NCBI GenBank assembly: GCA_963788185.1
Contig: CAWBGE010000024.1
Coordinates: 248,001 to 312,000 of the forward strand
Direction: 5' to 3'
DNA length: 64,000 bases
From: CAIWHR01 sp963788185
Lineage (GTDB): Bacteria > Pseudomonadota > Gammaproteobacteria > Burkholderiales > Casimicrobiaceae
Position numbers and translations under genes: made by a program. The notes beneath the pieces were generated by a model. It did no database searches and had not been told where the DNA came from. It was given only the letters and a program-made list of their open reading frames with translations. Positions 34,966 to 44,114 of the stretch are shown in pieces. Positions within the stretch are counted from its first letter, which is position 1, and every line of letters begins with the position of its first letter.

Positions 34966-37900
34966 TCAATAGACGACCCGGACATTCTCCGCGGTCAGCC
35001 ATTCCCTCAGCTGGACGAGCAGCGCCTCGTCGGGCACGACGCGCCAGGTGTCGGGCAGCACGATTTCGCCGCGGAGGCCACGGTTGCGGTAGTCGATGAC
35101 GATCGGGCATTCGCCATTGCGGAACGGCGCGAGCAGTTCGAACAGGCGCTCGGGCTGCGCGCCGCCGTTGCAGGCAATGCGCAAGCCGCGTGCCCGCTCC
35201 TTCCGGATGCCGGCGAGATCGAAGATCTGCTCCGCCACGACGCGCAGCCCCTGCTGCTGGCCGTCCTCGGTCATCCGCGGCGTGATCCTGGCCTCGACCA
35301 CGACGAGTGCATCCTCTCGGATCAGGTTGCGCACGCTGTCGAAGATCTCGTTGTAGACGACGGCCTCGATCGATCCGGTGCCGTCGTCGAGCATGACGAT
35401 CGCCATCTTGCCCCGCTTGCCGGCCTGGATGCGCAGCGAGGTGACGATCCCCGCGATCAGCACCGGCTCCTTGCCCGGCTGCAGGCTGGACAGCGGGTGC
35501 CGGATCAGCGCTGCGAGTTCCGCGGCGTGGGTTTCGTAGGGATGCCCGGAGAGATAGAAGCCGAGCGCGGCCTTCTCGTGCTGCAGCCGCTCGGCGTCGC
35601 TCCAGTCCCGCGTCGCCGTCAGCACCAGTCCGCGATCGTGGACCTCTTCGCCGAACAGCGACACCTGCGCGGACGACGCCGCGGCCCGCTCGGCCTCGCC
35701 CAGCGCGATGCCGACCGACGCGAACAGCGCGGCCCGGCGGCGATCGATGGCATCGAAGGCGCCGGCGCGAATCAGCGCCTCGACGACCCGCCGGTTGACC
35801 TGCCGCTTGTCGACGCGGCGACAGAAATCGAACAGGTCGCGGAAAGGGCCGTCGGCTTCGCGCGCGGCGACGATCGCCTCGAGCGCGTGCTCGCCGGTGC
35901 CCTTGATGCCGCCGAGCCCGTAGCGGATGCGCTGCGTATCGATGGGCTCGAAGCGATAATTCGACGCGTTGACATCGGGCGGCAGGATCGCAATTCCCTG
36001 CGCGACGGTGTCTTCGTAGAGGCTCTTCACCTTGTCGGTGTCGTCCATCACCAGCGTGAGGTTGGCCGCCATGAATGCCGCCGGGTGATGCGCCTTGAAC
36101 CACGCGGTCTGGTAGGCCACCAGTGCGTACGCGGCGGCATGCGACTTGTTGAAGCCGTAGCCGGCGAACTTCTCCATCTGGTCGAAGAGCAGCGTTGCCT
36201 TGGCGCGCGCGAGGCCACCGCTCTCGGCGCCTGCGACGAAGATGTCGCGCTGCTCGGCCATCTCGTCGACTTTCTTCTTGCCCATCGCGCGCCGCAGCAG
36301 GTCGGCGCGCCCCAGCGTGTAGCCGCCGATCACCTGCGCGATCTGCATCACCTGTTCCTGGTAGACCATCACACCGTAGGTCGGTCCGAGGATAGGCTCC
36401 AGGCGCGGATCGAGGTACTCGACGCGCTGGCGACCGGTCTTGCGCGCCGTGTAGTCGGGGATCAGCTCCATCGGCCCCGGACGGTACAGCGCGACCAGCG
36501 CGATGATGTCCTCGAACCGCGTCGGCGGCGCCTGCTGCATGAGGTCGCGCATGCCGCGCGATTCGAACTGGAACACGGCGGCGGTGTCGGCCTTGCGGAA
36601 GACTTCGTAGGCCGCCTTGTCGTCGAGCGGCAGCGTCTCGAGGTGGATGTCGGACGACGGGTCGAGCATGCGCACGTAGCGCAATGTCCAGTCGAGGATC
36701 GTCAGCGTGGTGAGCCCCAGGAAGTCGAACTTGACGAGCCCGACGGCCTCGACGTCGTCCTTGTCGAACTGGGAGACGATAGCGTCCGAGCCCGACTGCG
36801 TGTAGAGCGGGCAGAAATCGGTGAGCTTTCCCGGCGCGATCAGCACGCCGCCCGCGTGCATGCCGACGTTGCGCGTCAGGCCTTCGAGCGACTCCGCGAG
36901 GGCGAGCAGTTCCCTCACCTCTTCCTCGGTCCTTGCCCTTTCCGCCAGCAGCGGCTCCGCCTGCCGTGCTTCCTGCAGCGTGATCTGCTTGCCGGGCTGG
37001 AAGGGAATCAGCTTGGCGATGCCGTCGACGAACGGGTAGGGCAGGTCGAGCACGCGACCGACGTCGCGCACCGCGGCCCGCGCCGCCATGGTGCCGAAGG
37101 TCGCGATCTGCGACACCGAATCGGAGCCGTACTTCTGCTTGACGTAGTCGATCACGCGGTCGCGACCGTCCTGGCAGAAGTCGATGTCGAAGTCAGGCAT
37201 CGATACGCGTTCCGGATTGAGGAATCGCTCGAACAGCAGCGCGTAGCGAAGCGGATCGAGATCGGTGATCCCCAGCGAATAGGCGACCAGCGAGCCTGCG
37301 CCCGAACCGCGGCCGGGGCCGACCGGTACTCCGTTGCCCTTCGCCCAGTTGATGAAATCGGCGACGATGAGGAAATAGCCCGGAAATCCCATCTGCACGA
37401 TGGTTCCGATCTCGAACTCCAGCCGGGCGACGTATTCGGGACGGCGCCGCTCGCGCTCGCTGGCGTCGGGGTAGAGCGCCGCGAGACGCCGTTCGAGTCC
37501 GCGGCTGCTTTCCGCGCGCAGGTGTTCGTCCAGCGACACGCCTGCCGGCGTCGGAAAGTCGGGGAGGAAGTTCTTGCCCAGCGGGATGGTGAGGCTGCAG
37601 CGCTGTGCGATCGCGACCGCGTTGGCCAGCGCCTCGGGCAGGTCGGCGAATGCGGCGCACATCTCGGCGCGCGTCTTGAAGTACTGGTCGGCGGTGAACC
37701 GCCTGGGTCGGCGCGCGTCGGCAAGCACGTGCCCTTCGGCGATGCACACCCGCGCGTCGTGGGCGCGAAAATCCTCGGGTCGAAGAAACTGGATCGGATG
37801 GGTGGCGACGACGGGAATCCCGGTCTTCCCGGCGAGCGACACCGTCGCCGCGGTCAGCGCTTCGTCGTCGGCGCGACCGGCGCGCTGAACTTCGAGGTAG

Positions 37901-38397
37901 TAGCGATCAGGGAACAGCGCTGCCCACGCGCGCGCCGCGCTTTCTGCGGCCGGAAGGTTGTCCTGCAGCAGCGCCAGCCCCACATCACCGTCGCGGGCGC
38001 CGGACAGCGCGATCAGGCCGTCGGTGCCTTCCGCAAACCACGCGGGAAGAATCTCGGCGCGTCCGCGATGCTGGTTGCGGCGATAGCCGCGCGACAACCA
38101 CTCGGTGAGCTTGAGAAAGCCCGAACGCGACTGGGCGAGGAGCAGAAGCCGCCACGGCTGATCGCGCTCGCGTTCATGCGTGATCGAGACGTCGCAACCG
38201 AAGATCGGCTTCAGACCGGCGGCGCGCGCGGCCTTGTAGAACTTGACCAGCCCGAACGCGTTGTTGAGATCGGTCAGCGGCAATGCCGGCATGCCGTCGG
38301 CGACCGCCGCGGCGACAGCGTCGTCGATCCGCACCGTGCCGTCGACGATCGAGTACTCGCTGTGCAGGCGAAGATGAATGAAATCGGGGAGGCGCAT
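34966..38397 (-). CDS. dnaE: DNA polymerase III subunit alpha
   Basis: The 1143-residue replicative polymerase catalytic subunit. The PHP domain starts FIHLRLHSEYSIVDGT. The polymerase core has PDFDIDFCQDGRDRVIDYV with catalytic Asp residues, VGPGRGSGAGSLVAY and YGFNKSHAAAYA. The C-terminal OB-fold includes VLIAGIVTSLRIQAGKRGK. Length matches the proteobacterial DnaE1. It diverges from the lipoprotein gene at 38458. Confidence 0.98.
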   Translation of the reverse strand: MRLPDFIHLRLHSEYSIVDGTVRIDDAVAAAVADGMPALPLTDLNNAFGLVKFYKAARAAGLKPIFGCDVSITHERERDQPWRLLLLAQSRSGFLKLTEWLSRGYRRNQHRGRAEILPAWFAEGTDGLIALSGARDGDVGLALLQDNLPAAESAARAWAALFPDRYYLEVQRAGRADDEALTAATVSLAGKTGIPVVATHPIQFLRPEDFRAHDARVCIAEGHVLADARRPRRFTADQYFKTRAEMCAAFADLPEALANAVAIAQRCSLTIPLGKNFLPDFPTPAGVSLDEHLRAESSRGLERRLAALYPDASERERRRPEYVARLEFEIGTIVQMGFPGYFLIVADFINWAKGNGVPVGPGRGSGAGSLVAYSLGITDLDPLRYALLFERFLNPERVSMPDFDIDFCQDGRDRVIDYVKQKYGSDSVSQIATFGTMAARAAVRDVGRVLDLPYPFVDGIAKLIPFQPGKQITLQEARQAEPLLAERARTEEEVRELLALAESLEGLTRNVGMHAGGVLIAPGKLTDFCPLYTQSGSDAIVSQFDKDDVEAVGLVKFDFLGLTTLTILDWTLRYVRMLDPSSDIHLETLPLDDKAAYEVFRKADTAAVFQFESRGMRDLMQQAPPTRFEDIIALVALYRPGPMELIPDYTARKTGRQRVEYLDPRLEPILGPTYGVMVYQEQVMQIAQVIGGYTLGRADLLRRAMGKKKVDEMAEQRDIFVAGAESGGLARAKATLLFDQMEKFAGYGFNKSHAAAYALVAYQTAWFKAHHPAAFMAANLTLVMDDTDKVKSLYEDTVAQGIAILPPDVNASNYRFEPIDTQRIRYGLGGIKGTGEHALEAIVAAREADGPFRDLFDFCRRVDKRQVNRRVVEALIRAGAFDAIDRRRAALFASVGIALGEAERAAASSAQVSLFGEEVHDRGLVLTATRDWSDAERLQHEKAALGFYLSGHPYETHAAELAALIRHPLSSLQPGKEPVLIAGIVTSLRIQAGKRGKMAIVMLDDGTGSIEAVVYNEIFDSVRNLIREDALVVVEARITPRMTEDGQQQGLRVVAEQIFDLAGIRKERARGLRIACNGGAQPERLFELLAPFRNGECPIVIDYRNRGLRGEIVLPDTWRVVPDEALLVQLREWLTAENVRVVY

Positions 38398-38457
38398 GGC
38401 GTTGTGGCCGGGAGTGCTAGAATTTTACCCCGTCCCTATCTGGTCCGCCGCCGCTCG

Positions 38458-38832
38458 ATGACCGACGCGCGCTGCCCGCTCCACTTTGGCGCATCTCTTT
38501 CGCGCGCGCGCTTCGGCGTGCTTGCGCCGGCGTTGACGGCTGCGCTCGCGCTGCTGTTGGCGGCGTGTGCGCAGACCGGCGCGGTGCAGCCTTCGACGCC
38601 CTCCCTGCCGTCTGGAACGGCGCCCGGTCCGCAGCAGTCGGTGCCTTCGACCGTCGAGCCGCCGCCGCCGGGCATCAATCTCTCCGGTTTCCCGTTGCCC
38701 TACCGGCAGGGCTACGCGGACGGTTGTGCGAGCGCGAAGGGCTCCGAGCGCAAGGACGCGGCGCGATTCGCGGCGGATGGCAATTACCGCACCGGCTGGC
38801 AGGACGGACTGGCGTTGTGCCGGAAGCGGTGA
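38458..38832 (+). CDS. Putative small lipoprotein
   Basis: A 124-residue protein with a signal sequence ending in a lipobox-like LLLAACAQ (Cys near residue 40), a Pro/Ser-rich linker and a conserved C-terminal part: GFPLPYRQGYADGCASA and RTGWQDGLALC. Similar short lipoproteins with GYxDGC and GWxDG motifs occur in betaproteobacteria; none has a known function. A TAGAAT at 38418-38423 may be its -10 box. Confidence 0.7.
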   Translation: MTDARCPLHFGASLSRARFGVLAPALTAALALLLAACAQTGAVQPSTPSLPSGTAPGPQQSVPSTVEPPPPGINLSGFPLPYRQGYADGCASAKGSERKDAARFAADGNYRTGWQDGLALCRKR

Positions 38833-38863
38833 ACGGATTACTTTCGCCTCGAAAGCCGCAACG

Positions 38864-39763
38864 ATGAAACCCTTCCAGTCGCAACACATGTCGTTGCGCG
38901 GATTCGATCACCAGGTGATGACCTGGGGCGATCCGCAGGCGCCCAGGATCTTCATGCTGCACGGCTGGATGGACGTCGGCGCGTCGTTCCAGTTTCTCGC
39001 CGATGCGCTGGAGCGCGACTGGTACGTGATCGCCCCCGACCTGCGCGGCTACGGGCGCAGTGCCTGGCAGGCGCAGGGTTACTGGTTTCCCGATTATGTG
39101 GCGGATCTCGAAGCCCTGATCGAGGCGATGTCGCCCGGCGAGCCGGTGACGCTGGTCGGGCACAGCCTCGGCGGCAACATCGTGCTCCACTACGCGGGCG
39201 TGCGGCCGCAGCGTGTGCGTGCCGTCGTCTCGCTCGAGGGTTTCGGCATTCCCGCTGAAAACGCGCTCGGCGCGCCGGAGAAATTCGCGGCGTGGCTCGA
39301 CGCGCTGGCGGCGCCGATATCTTTCGCGCCCTACGCCAGCATGGATGCCGTGGCGCGGCGCCTGCAGAAGAACAACCCGCGGCTGCCCTCCGACAAGGCA
39401 ATGATGCTGGCACGCCACTGGGCGGAGGAGCTTGCCGATGGCAGCGCGCGCCTGCTGTCCGACCCGCGGCACAAGCTGCCCTTTCCGGCCGTCTATCGGC
39501 TGGAGGAGGTGTATGCGGTATGGCGGAAGATCACGGCGCCGGTGCTGTGGATCGCGGCGGCGCAATCGAGCGTGCCGGAGTGGCTCGACGATCACCCCGA
39601 GGGCGCGGGCGGTGGCGACAACCTCGAAGGCATCAGGCGGCGCCTGGCGCACATTCCGCGCGGTCGCCTGGTGACGATTCCGGATGCCGGGCACATGCTG
39701 CAGCACGATCAGCCGGCGGCGGTCGCGGCGGCGATTGAATCGTTCCTCGCCACCGTCGCGTAG
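38864..39763 (+). CDS. Alpha/beta hydrolase
   Basis: A 299-residue alpha/beta-fold hydrolase related to epoxide hydrolases and haloalkane dehalogenase-like esterases. Seen are IFMLHGWMDVGASFQF (oxyanion HGW), APDLRGYGRS, the nucleophile elbow GHSLGGN near residue 104 and the catalytic His in DAGHMLQHDQP. Substrate unknown. It follows the lipoprotein gene by 31 bases on the same strand. Confidence 0.88.
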   Translation: MKPFQSQHMSLRGFDHQVMTWGDPQAPRIFMLHGWMDVGASFQFLADALERDWYVIAPDLRGYGRSAWQAQGYWFPDYVADLEALIEAMSPGEPVTLVGHSLGGNIVLHYAGVRPQRVRAVVSLEGFGIPAENALGAPEKFAAWLDALAAPISFAPYASMDAVARRLQKNNPRLPSDKAMMLARHWAEELADGSARLLSDPRHKLPFPAVYRLEEVYAVWRKITAPVLWIAAAQSSVPEWLDDHPEGAGGGDNLEGIRRRLAHIPRGRLVTIPDAGHMLQHDQPAAVAAAIESFLATVA

Positions 39764-39785
39764 AATGCGTGGTCGGCGCCCTCCC

Positions 39786-39948
39786 AGTACCGCAACCCAT
39801 AAATTCGCTATGTTCGAGCCGCCCCGCATCGTCATCGGCTTTGTCGCTCATCCTCGCAATAGCATGTGCTATTGCTGCGGTTCGCTTCGCGCCGCTGACG
39901 CGCGGATGCGGCTCTCGGCATGTACGCAAACTCATGGGTCGCGGTACT
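39786..39948. repeat. 163-bp imperfect palindromic element (MITE-like)
   Basis: The ends AGTACCGCAACCCAT (left) and the inverted ATGGGTCGCGGTACT (right) match with one mismatch. Inside, further segments pair with gaps, and the centre holds AATAGCA-TG-TGCTATT. The whole can fold into one long hairpin. No open reading frame with family similarity lies in it. It fills the space before the ABC exporter operon and could affect its promoter. Confidence 0.65.
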
Positions 39949-39983
39949 AGACGGCGCGGAATTCCGGATTGAGAGACGCGGTA

Positions 39984-41204
39984 ATGTCAGAAGTCCCTTC
40001 GGCCGAACTCTCCCGGCTCAGGATCGATCGCGGCGCGGCGCCGGTTTCCCGCCGTCGGCGCCGTTGGCTGGTCTGGCTCGCGCTGGCGCTGCTCGCCGCT
40101 GCCGCGGGGACGTGGTATGCGCTGCAGCCGCGCGCGATCGCGGTGACCACGGCTGCGGTCGTGACGGCGTATCCGTCGCAGCAGTTCGTCGTGTTGAACG
40201 CGACCGGCTATGTCGTCGCGCAGCGCAAGGCGGCGATCGCGTCGAAGGCGACCGGGCGGCTCGAATGGCTCGGCGTGGCCGAAGGTTCGCGCGTCAAGGC
40301 GGGGGAGTTGATTGCCCGCCTCGACAATCGCGACGTCGCCGCGCAGGCCGACAGCGCCCGGGCGAACGTGCGCTCGGCGCGCGCCGGGCTCGAACAGGCC
40401 CTTGCCGACGAGCGCGACGCGGCACAGGCATTGCGTCGCAATCTCGACCTCGTTGCCCGGGGTTTCGTCTCGGCGGCGACCGTCGATGCGGCAACCGCCC
40501 GCGCCGACCGCGCAACGGCCGGGGTGGCCAGCGCGCGCGCTGCCATCGGTGCCGCCGAGGCCGCGGAACGCAACGCGCGCGTCGCCGTCGATTTCACGCT
40601 GATTCGCGCGCCCTTCGACGGCGTCATCCTGTCGAAGAGCGCCAATGTCGGCGATATGGTGACGCCATTCTCGTCGGCCGCCGATTCGAAGGGCGCGGTG
40701 GTCACGATCGCGGACATGACAACCCTCGAGGTCGAGGCCGACGTGTCCGAGTCGAGCCTGTCGAAGGTCAGCGTCGGTCAGGCGGCGGAGATCATGCTCG
40801 ACGCGCTGCCGGACGCGCGCTTCAGGGGACGCATCAGTCGCATGGTGCCGACGGTCGATCGCGCCAAGGCCACGGTGATGACGAAGGTGCAGTTCGAGGC
40901 GATCGATCCGCGCGTGCTGCCGGAAATGAGCGCCAAGGTCGCGTTCCTGTCGCGCGAGATCACGGCGGACCAGCAGCGGCCGCTGCTGGCGGTCAGTCCC
41001 GATGCGGTGGTGTTGCGGGAGGGCCGCAGCGTCGTCTTCGTCGTCAGGGAAGGCGGCAGGGTGGAGGAGTCCGCGGTGACGCCCGGCGCGAAGCTGGGCG
41101 ATGTCGTCGCCATCGGCGGCGCGGTCCGTTCCGGCGACAAGGTCGTCATCAAGCCGCCGGCGGAACTCAAGTCGGGTTCGCTGACCCGGACCGCCGGCAA
41201 ATAG
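39984..41204 (+). CDS. Periplasmic adaptor (membrane-fusion) protein of an ABC exporter, MacA/HlyD type
   Basis: A 406-residue membrane-fusion protein: a cytoplasmic N-terminus and one helix (WLVWLALALLAAAAGTWYAL), a lipoyl/hairpin region with ASKATGRLEWLGVAEGSRVKAGELIARLD, a coiled-coil Ala-rich arm (about 110-190), then ARVAVDFTLIRAPFDGVIL and beta-barrel domains. It links an inner-membrane exporter to the periplasm or an outer-membrane channel. The start at 39984 follows GAGAGA. The ATPase gene begins 41 bases downstream. Confidence 0.92.
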   Translation: MSEVPSAELSRLRIDRGAAPVSRRRRRWLVWLALALLAAAAGTWYALQPRAIAVTTAAVVTAYPSQQFVVLNATGYVVAQRKAAIASKATGRLEWLGVAEGSRVKAGELIARLDNRDVAAQADSARANVRSARAGLEQALADERDAAQALRRNLDLVARGFVSAATVDAATARADRATAGVASARAAIGAAEAAERNARVAVDFTLIRAPFDGVILSKSANVGDMVTPFSSAADSKGAVVTIADMTTLEVEADVSESSLSKVSVGQAAEIMLDALPDARFRGRISRMVPTVDRAKATVMTKVQFEAIDPRVLPEMSAKVAFLSREITADQQRPLLAVSPDAVVLREGRSVVFVVREGGRVEESAVTPGAKLGDVVAIGGAVRSGDKVVIKPPAELKSGSLTRTAGK

Positions 41205-41245
41205 GAGCGTCGCCGACCAATTCCGTCGACGGCGACGCGCAGCGC

Positions 41246-41953
41246 ATGGCGAACGGCGAGCAGCAGCGCACACCGGTGTCCGCACCGCTGGTGGAGATCC
41301 GCAACCTCTCCAAGGTGTACGTGCGCGGCGAGGAGGTTATCTCCGTGCTGGTCGACATCAACCTCGATGTCGCGGCGGGCGACTACGTGGCGCTGATGGG
41401 TCCGTCCGGTTCCGGCAAGTCGACGCTGCTCAACCTGATCGCCGGCATCGACAAGCCCACGTCCGGCTCGATTCGTGTCGGCGGTGTCGACATCGCGCAG
41501 CTCTCCGACTCCGATCTTGCCGCCTGGCGCGCGGCGCACGTCGGCTTCATCTTCCAGTTCTACAACCTGATGCCCGTGCTGTCGGCGTTCGACAACGTGG
41601 AGTTGCCGCTGCTGCTGACGGCGATGTCGCGGCGCGAGCGGCGCGAGCGAGTGGAGATAGCGTTGGCCCTGGTCGGGCTCTCGGATCGCAAGAAGCACTA
41701 CCCGAACGAATTGTCGGGAGGCCAGCAGCAACGCGTGGCGATCGCAAGGGCGCTGATCGCGGATCCGACGATCATCGTGGCCGACGAGCCGACCGGCGAT
41801 CTCGACCGCGTCACCGCGGTGGAGATCCTTTCGCTGCTCGAACAGCTGCATCGGGAGATCGGCAAGACGATCATCATGGTGACGCACGATCCCAGAGCTG
41901 CGGAGAAGGCGCACCGCCTCATTCATCTCGAGAAGGGCGTCCTCGCGGGGTAG
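41246..41953 (+). CDS. ABC transporter ATP-binding protein (MacB/LolD type)
   Basis: A 235-residue ABC ATPase. Walker A GPSGSGKST, Q-loop FIFQFYNLMPVLSAFDNVELP, signature LSGGQQQRVAIARAL, Walker B IIVADEPTGDLD and H-loop VTHDP are all intact. Sequence type fits the LolD/MacB/FtsE exporters that act by mechanotransmission. It belongs with the adaptor upstream and the two FtsX-like permeases at 44115-46713, although a FimV-like gene on the other strand separates them. Confidence 0.95.
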   Translation: MANGEQQRTPVSAPLVEIRNLSKVYVRGEEVISVLVDINLDVAAGDYVALMGPSGSGKSTLLNLIAGIDKPTSGSIRVGGVDIAQLSDSDLAAWRAAHVGFIFQFYNLMPVLSAFDNVELPLLLTAMSRRERRERVEIALALVGLSDRKKHYPNELSGGQQQRVAIARALIADPTIIVADEPTGDLDRVTAVEILSLLEQLHREIGKTIIMVTHDPRAAEKAHRLIHLEKGVLAG

Positions 41954-42005
41954 CCGTCATGCCCCGGCGCCCCTGCGCGCAATCCCGATGCCGCGACGAT
42001 GCGCG

Positions 42006-43907
42006 TCAGCGCCGCCGCGGCGCCTGCGGCGTGAGTTCGGAGTTCGATGTGTCGACGACCGCGTCGAGATCGAGTTCGAGGTCGAGCGTCATCGCTTTGG
42101 CGGGCGGGGGCGGACGCTGCCCTGCGGTCGGCGCCGCCGATGGCTTCGCGGGCGAGGCGGCGCTCTGCGCGGCGGCCCAGGCGGCGCGCAGCTTCGCTTC
42201 CTCGTGGGAATCGCTGTCGGCCAGTTGCTCCTCGAGCAGTTGACGCAAGGTCAGGATGTCATCGTAGGCGACGAGCGAGAATCCGGCCCGGCGTCCCTGC
42301 CGATTGTCGTACAGCAGGCGTTCCAGAAAGCTGCGGCAATCTTCCGTGCCCCAATTGGCGCACAGCTGTTCGACCAGGTGCGGAAACGCCTCCAGACCGA
42401 GGTCGTCCTGGGCCGAACCGGCGAAGGTTTCCCACTGCGGCGTCTGGGCGTTGAAATACAGATGGAAGTCCTCGGCGAGCTGGCGGAAGTCCTGCTCGCG
42501 GCCGTTGCTCCGATACAGATCGAGCAACATCAGCCAGGCTGCGGGCACGGTCGTGGGTTGCTCGTCGATGTGCCGGCGCAGCACTTCCATTGCCCGGTCT
42601 GCGCGATTCACGGCGAGATAGACGCGCGCCTCTTCGGTGACGTGCGAAAGCTCGGACACGGCGACCGCACGCGCGGCATCGGGCGTGCCCGCGGCTCGCT
42701 GCCCGGCCAAAGCTGGCGTGGCTGGCGTCGCCCGCGGGAAGGCGCCGGGCGCGGCGGCGCCGCCGGTTCGCGTAAACATTCCCGGCAGCGGCGTTTCCAT
42801 CACGCTCGACTCGAAACGGTCCGCGCGCAGGCCGGCGAGCGGCCAATCGCCGGCGGCAACCGGCTCCCGGCGCCGGCGCCACAACAGGCCGCCGGCGATG
42901 ACCGAAGCCAAGCCCACGATCGCGGCGATCACCGGCCAGTTGGTGTCCCACCAACGGGCAACGATGGCGGGCGGGGTGGCCCTGGCGGCCTCGTCCGCGG
43001 CGAGTCGGGCTGCGGATGCCGCGCGCAGTTCCTGCTCCATGCGCTCGATCGCACCGGAAAGTTCGGTCACGCGTTGCTGCAGCACCGCGGTTTCGGCCTC
43101 CAGCGCCAGGGCAAGATCCTGCCGCGCCCTGATCTCGGCAGCCGGCGCGGCTGTCTGGCCGGATCCCGCCAGTGCCGCCACCTTCGTCGCGGCGGCCGGC
43201 CCGGAGATTCGCAGCTGATCGCCTCGCCGCGCGGCAGTTGCCGAAGGCGGGCGCGCACGCCTGCCCGCTTCGGCGGTCGCGGATTTCGTCCGGGACCGAG
43301 GCGGGCGGTCCGCCTGTCGCACGCCCGCCGCGGCTCGACGGGCGGTTCCACGCGGCCGTTCGGCCGCGCGCGTCGCAGACCGATTGACCGCTGTCCTGGC
43401 GGCGGGGCTCGAGGGCGCGGCTTGCGGCGCCGCGTCCGCCGTCGTCGCAGCAGCGGCGGGCGCGACGGGCAGCGAAGAGTCGACACCAGCGACCGGCGGG
43501 TCGATCGGCACCGGATCCAGCAGCAACGTATAGTCGCGACGCACTGCGCTCTCGCACCCCGCCTGAAGTGCGACCCGGACGACCGGCTCGTTGATCGCGC
43601 GCGGGGTCGTCACCACCAGCTGCGCTCCCGACGGCGTTCGCTCGAGCACGATCCGCGCTTGTGCGATCTGCGGCACGCCATCGGCTTCGCGAGCTGCCGT
43701 CGCGAGCTTGAAGCATTCTCCGGACACCTCGTCGTCGGCTGCGACGATGATCGGCACCACGAGGCGCAGCGTTTGCCCGAGCGAGGACTGCTGGATGGCC
43801 GGGCCCAGTCCCAGGGACAACGCAGGCGTCGGCGCAAGCACGAGCGCGAGAACGAGCGACGACAGAAGACGAAGCGAGCTGGACGCGAGGGAAGGTCGGG
43901 TCGTCAT
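42006..43907 (-). CDS. FimV/HubP-like inner-membrane protein
   Basis: A 633-residue protein: a signal peptide ending TPALS, a FimV-type N-terminus (LGLGPAIQQSSLGQTLRLVVPI), a Pro/Ala/Arg-rich middle, a coiled coil at about 275-340, one membrane helix (VIAAIVGLASVIAGGLLW) and a C-terminal part with TPR-like helices (RVYLAVNRADRAMEVLRRHI). FimV/HubP proteins organise the cell pole and type IV pili or motility. No LysM motif is evident, so it is a divergent member. It converges with the ATPase gene, 52 bases apart. Confidence 0.75.
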   Translation of the reverse strand: MTTRPSLASSSLRLLSSLVLALVLAPTPALSLGLGPAIQQSSLGQTLRLVVPIIVAADDEVSGECFKLATAAREADGVPQIAQARIVLERTPSGAQLVVTTPRAINEPVVRVALQAGCESAVRRDYTLLLDPVPIDPPVAGVDSSLPVAPAAAATTADAAPQAAPSSPAARTAVNRSATRAAERPRGTARRAAAGVRQADRPPRSRTKSATAEAGRRARPPSATAARRGDQLRISGPAAATKVAALAGSGQTAAPAAEIRARQDLALALEAETAVLQQRVTELSGAIERMEQELRAASAARLAADEAARATPPAIVARWWDTNWPVIAAIVGLASVIAGGLLWRRRREPVAAGDWPLAGLRADRFESSVMETPLPGMFTRTGGAAAPGAFPRATPATPALAGQRAAGTPDAARAVAVSELSHVTEEARVYLAVNRADRAMEVLRRHIDEQPTTVPAAWLMLLDLYRSNGREQDFRQLAEDFHLYFNAQTPQWETFAGSAQDDLGLEAFPHLVEQLCANWGTEDCRSFLERLLYDNRQGRRAGFSLVAYDDILTLRQLLEEQLADSDSHEEAKLRAAWAAAQSAASPAKPSAAPTAGQRPPPPAKAMTLDLELDLDAVVDTSNSELTPQAPRRR

Positions 43908-44114
43908 CGATGTCCAGGAATCATGTTGGTCAGGGCATTGTGGAGCAAGGCTCGTCATGCTAACGCAATAACCGTGCCGGCATCGCGAGTGCCCGGGCAG
44001 CGTCGATACGCTTCGTCGGCGTCGGTGGGAGACCTGCGGCATCGGGTGTCGCCGCCTTGCATCCCGACGCCGGGACCGCGATCATTGGCGGATTGTCCGC
44101 ACCGGTCCTCGCCC

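Noticed and set aside
34735..38832. A 1365-residue + strand open frame opposite dnaE
   Set aside because: It is the antisense shadow of dnaE in high-GC DNA; only its end, from ATG 38458, is a real gene (the lipoprotein).
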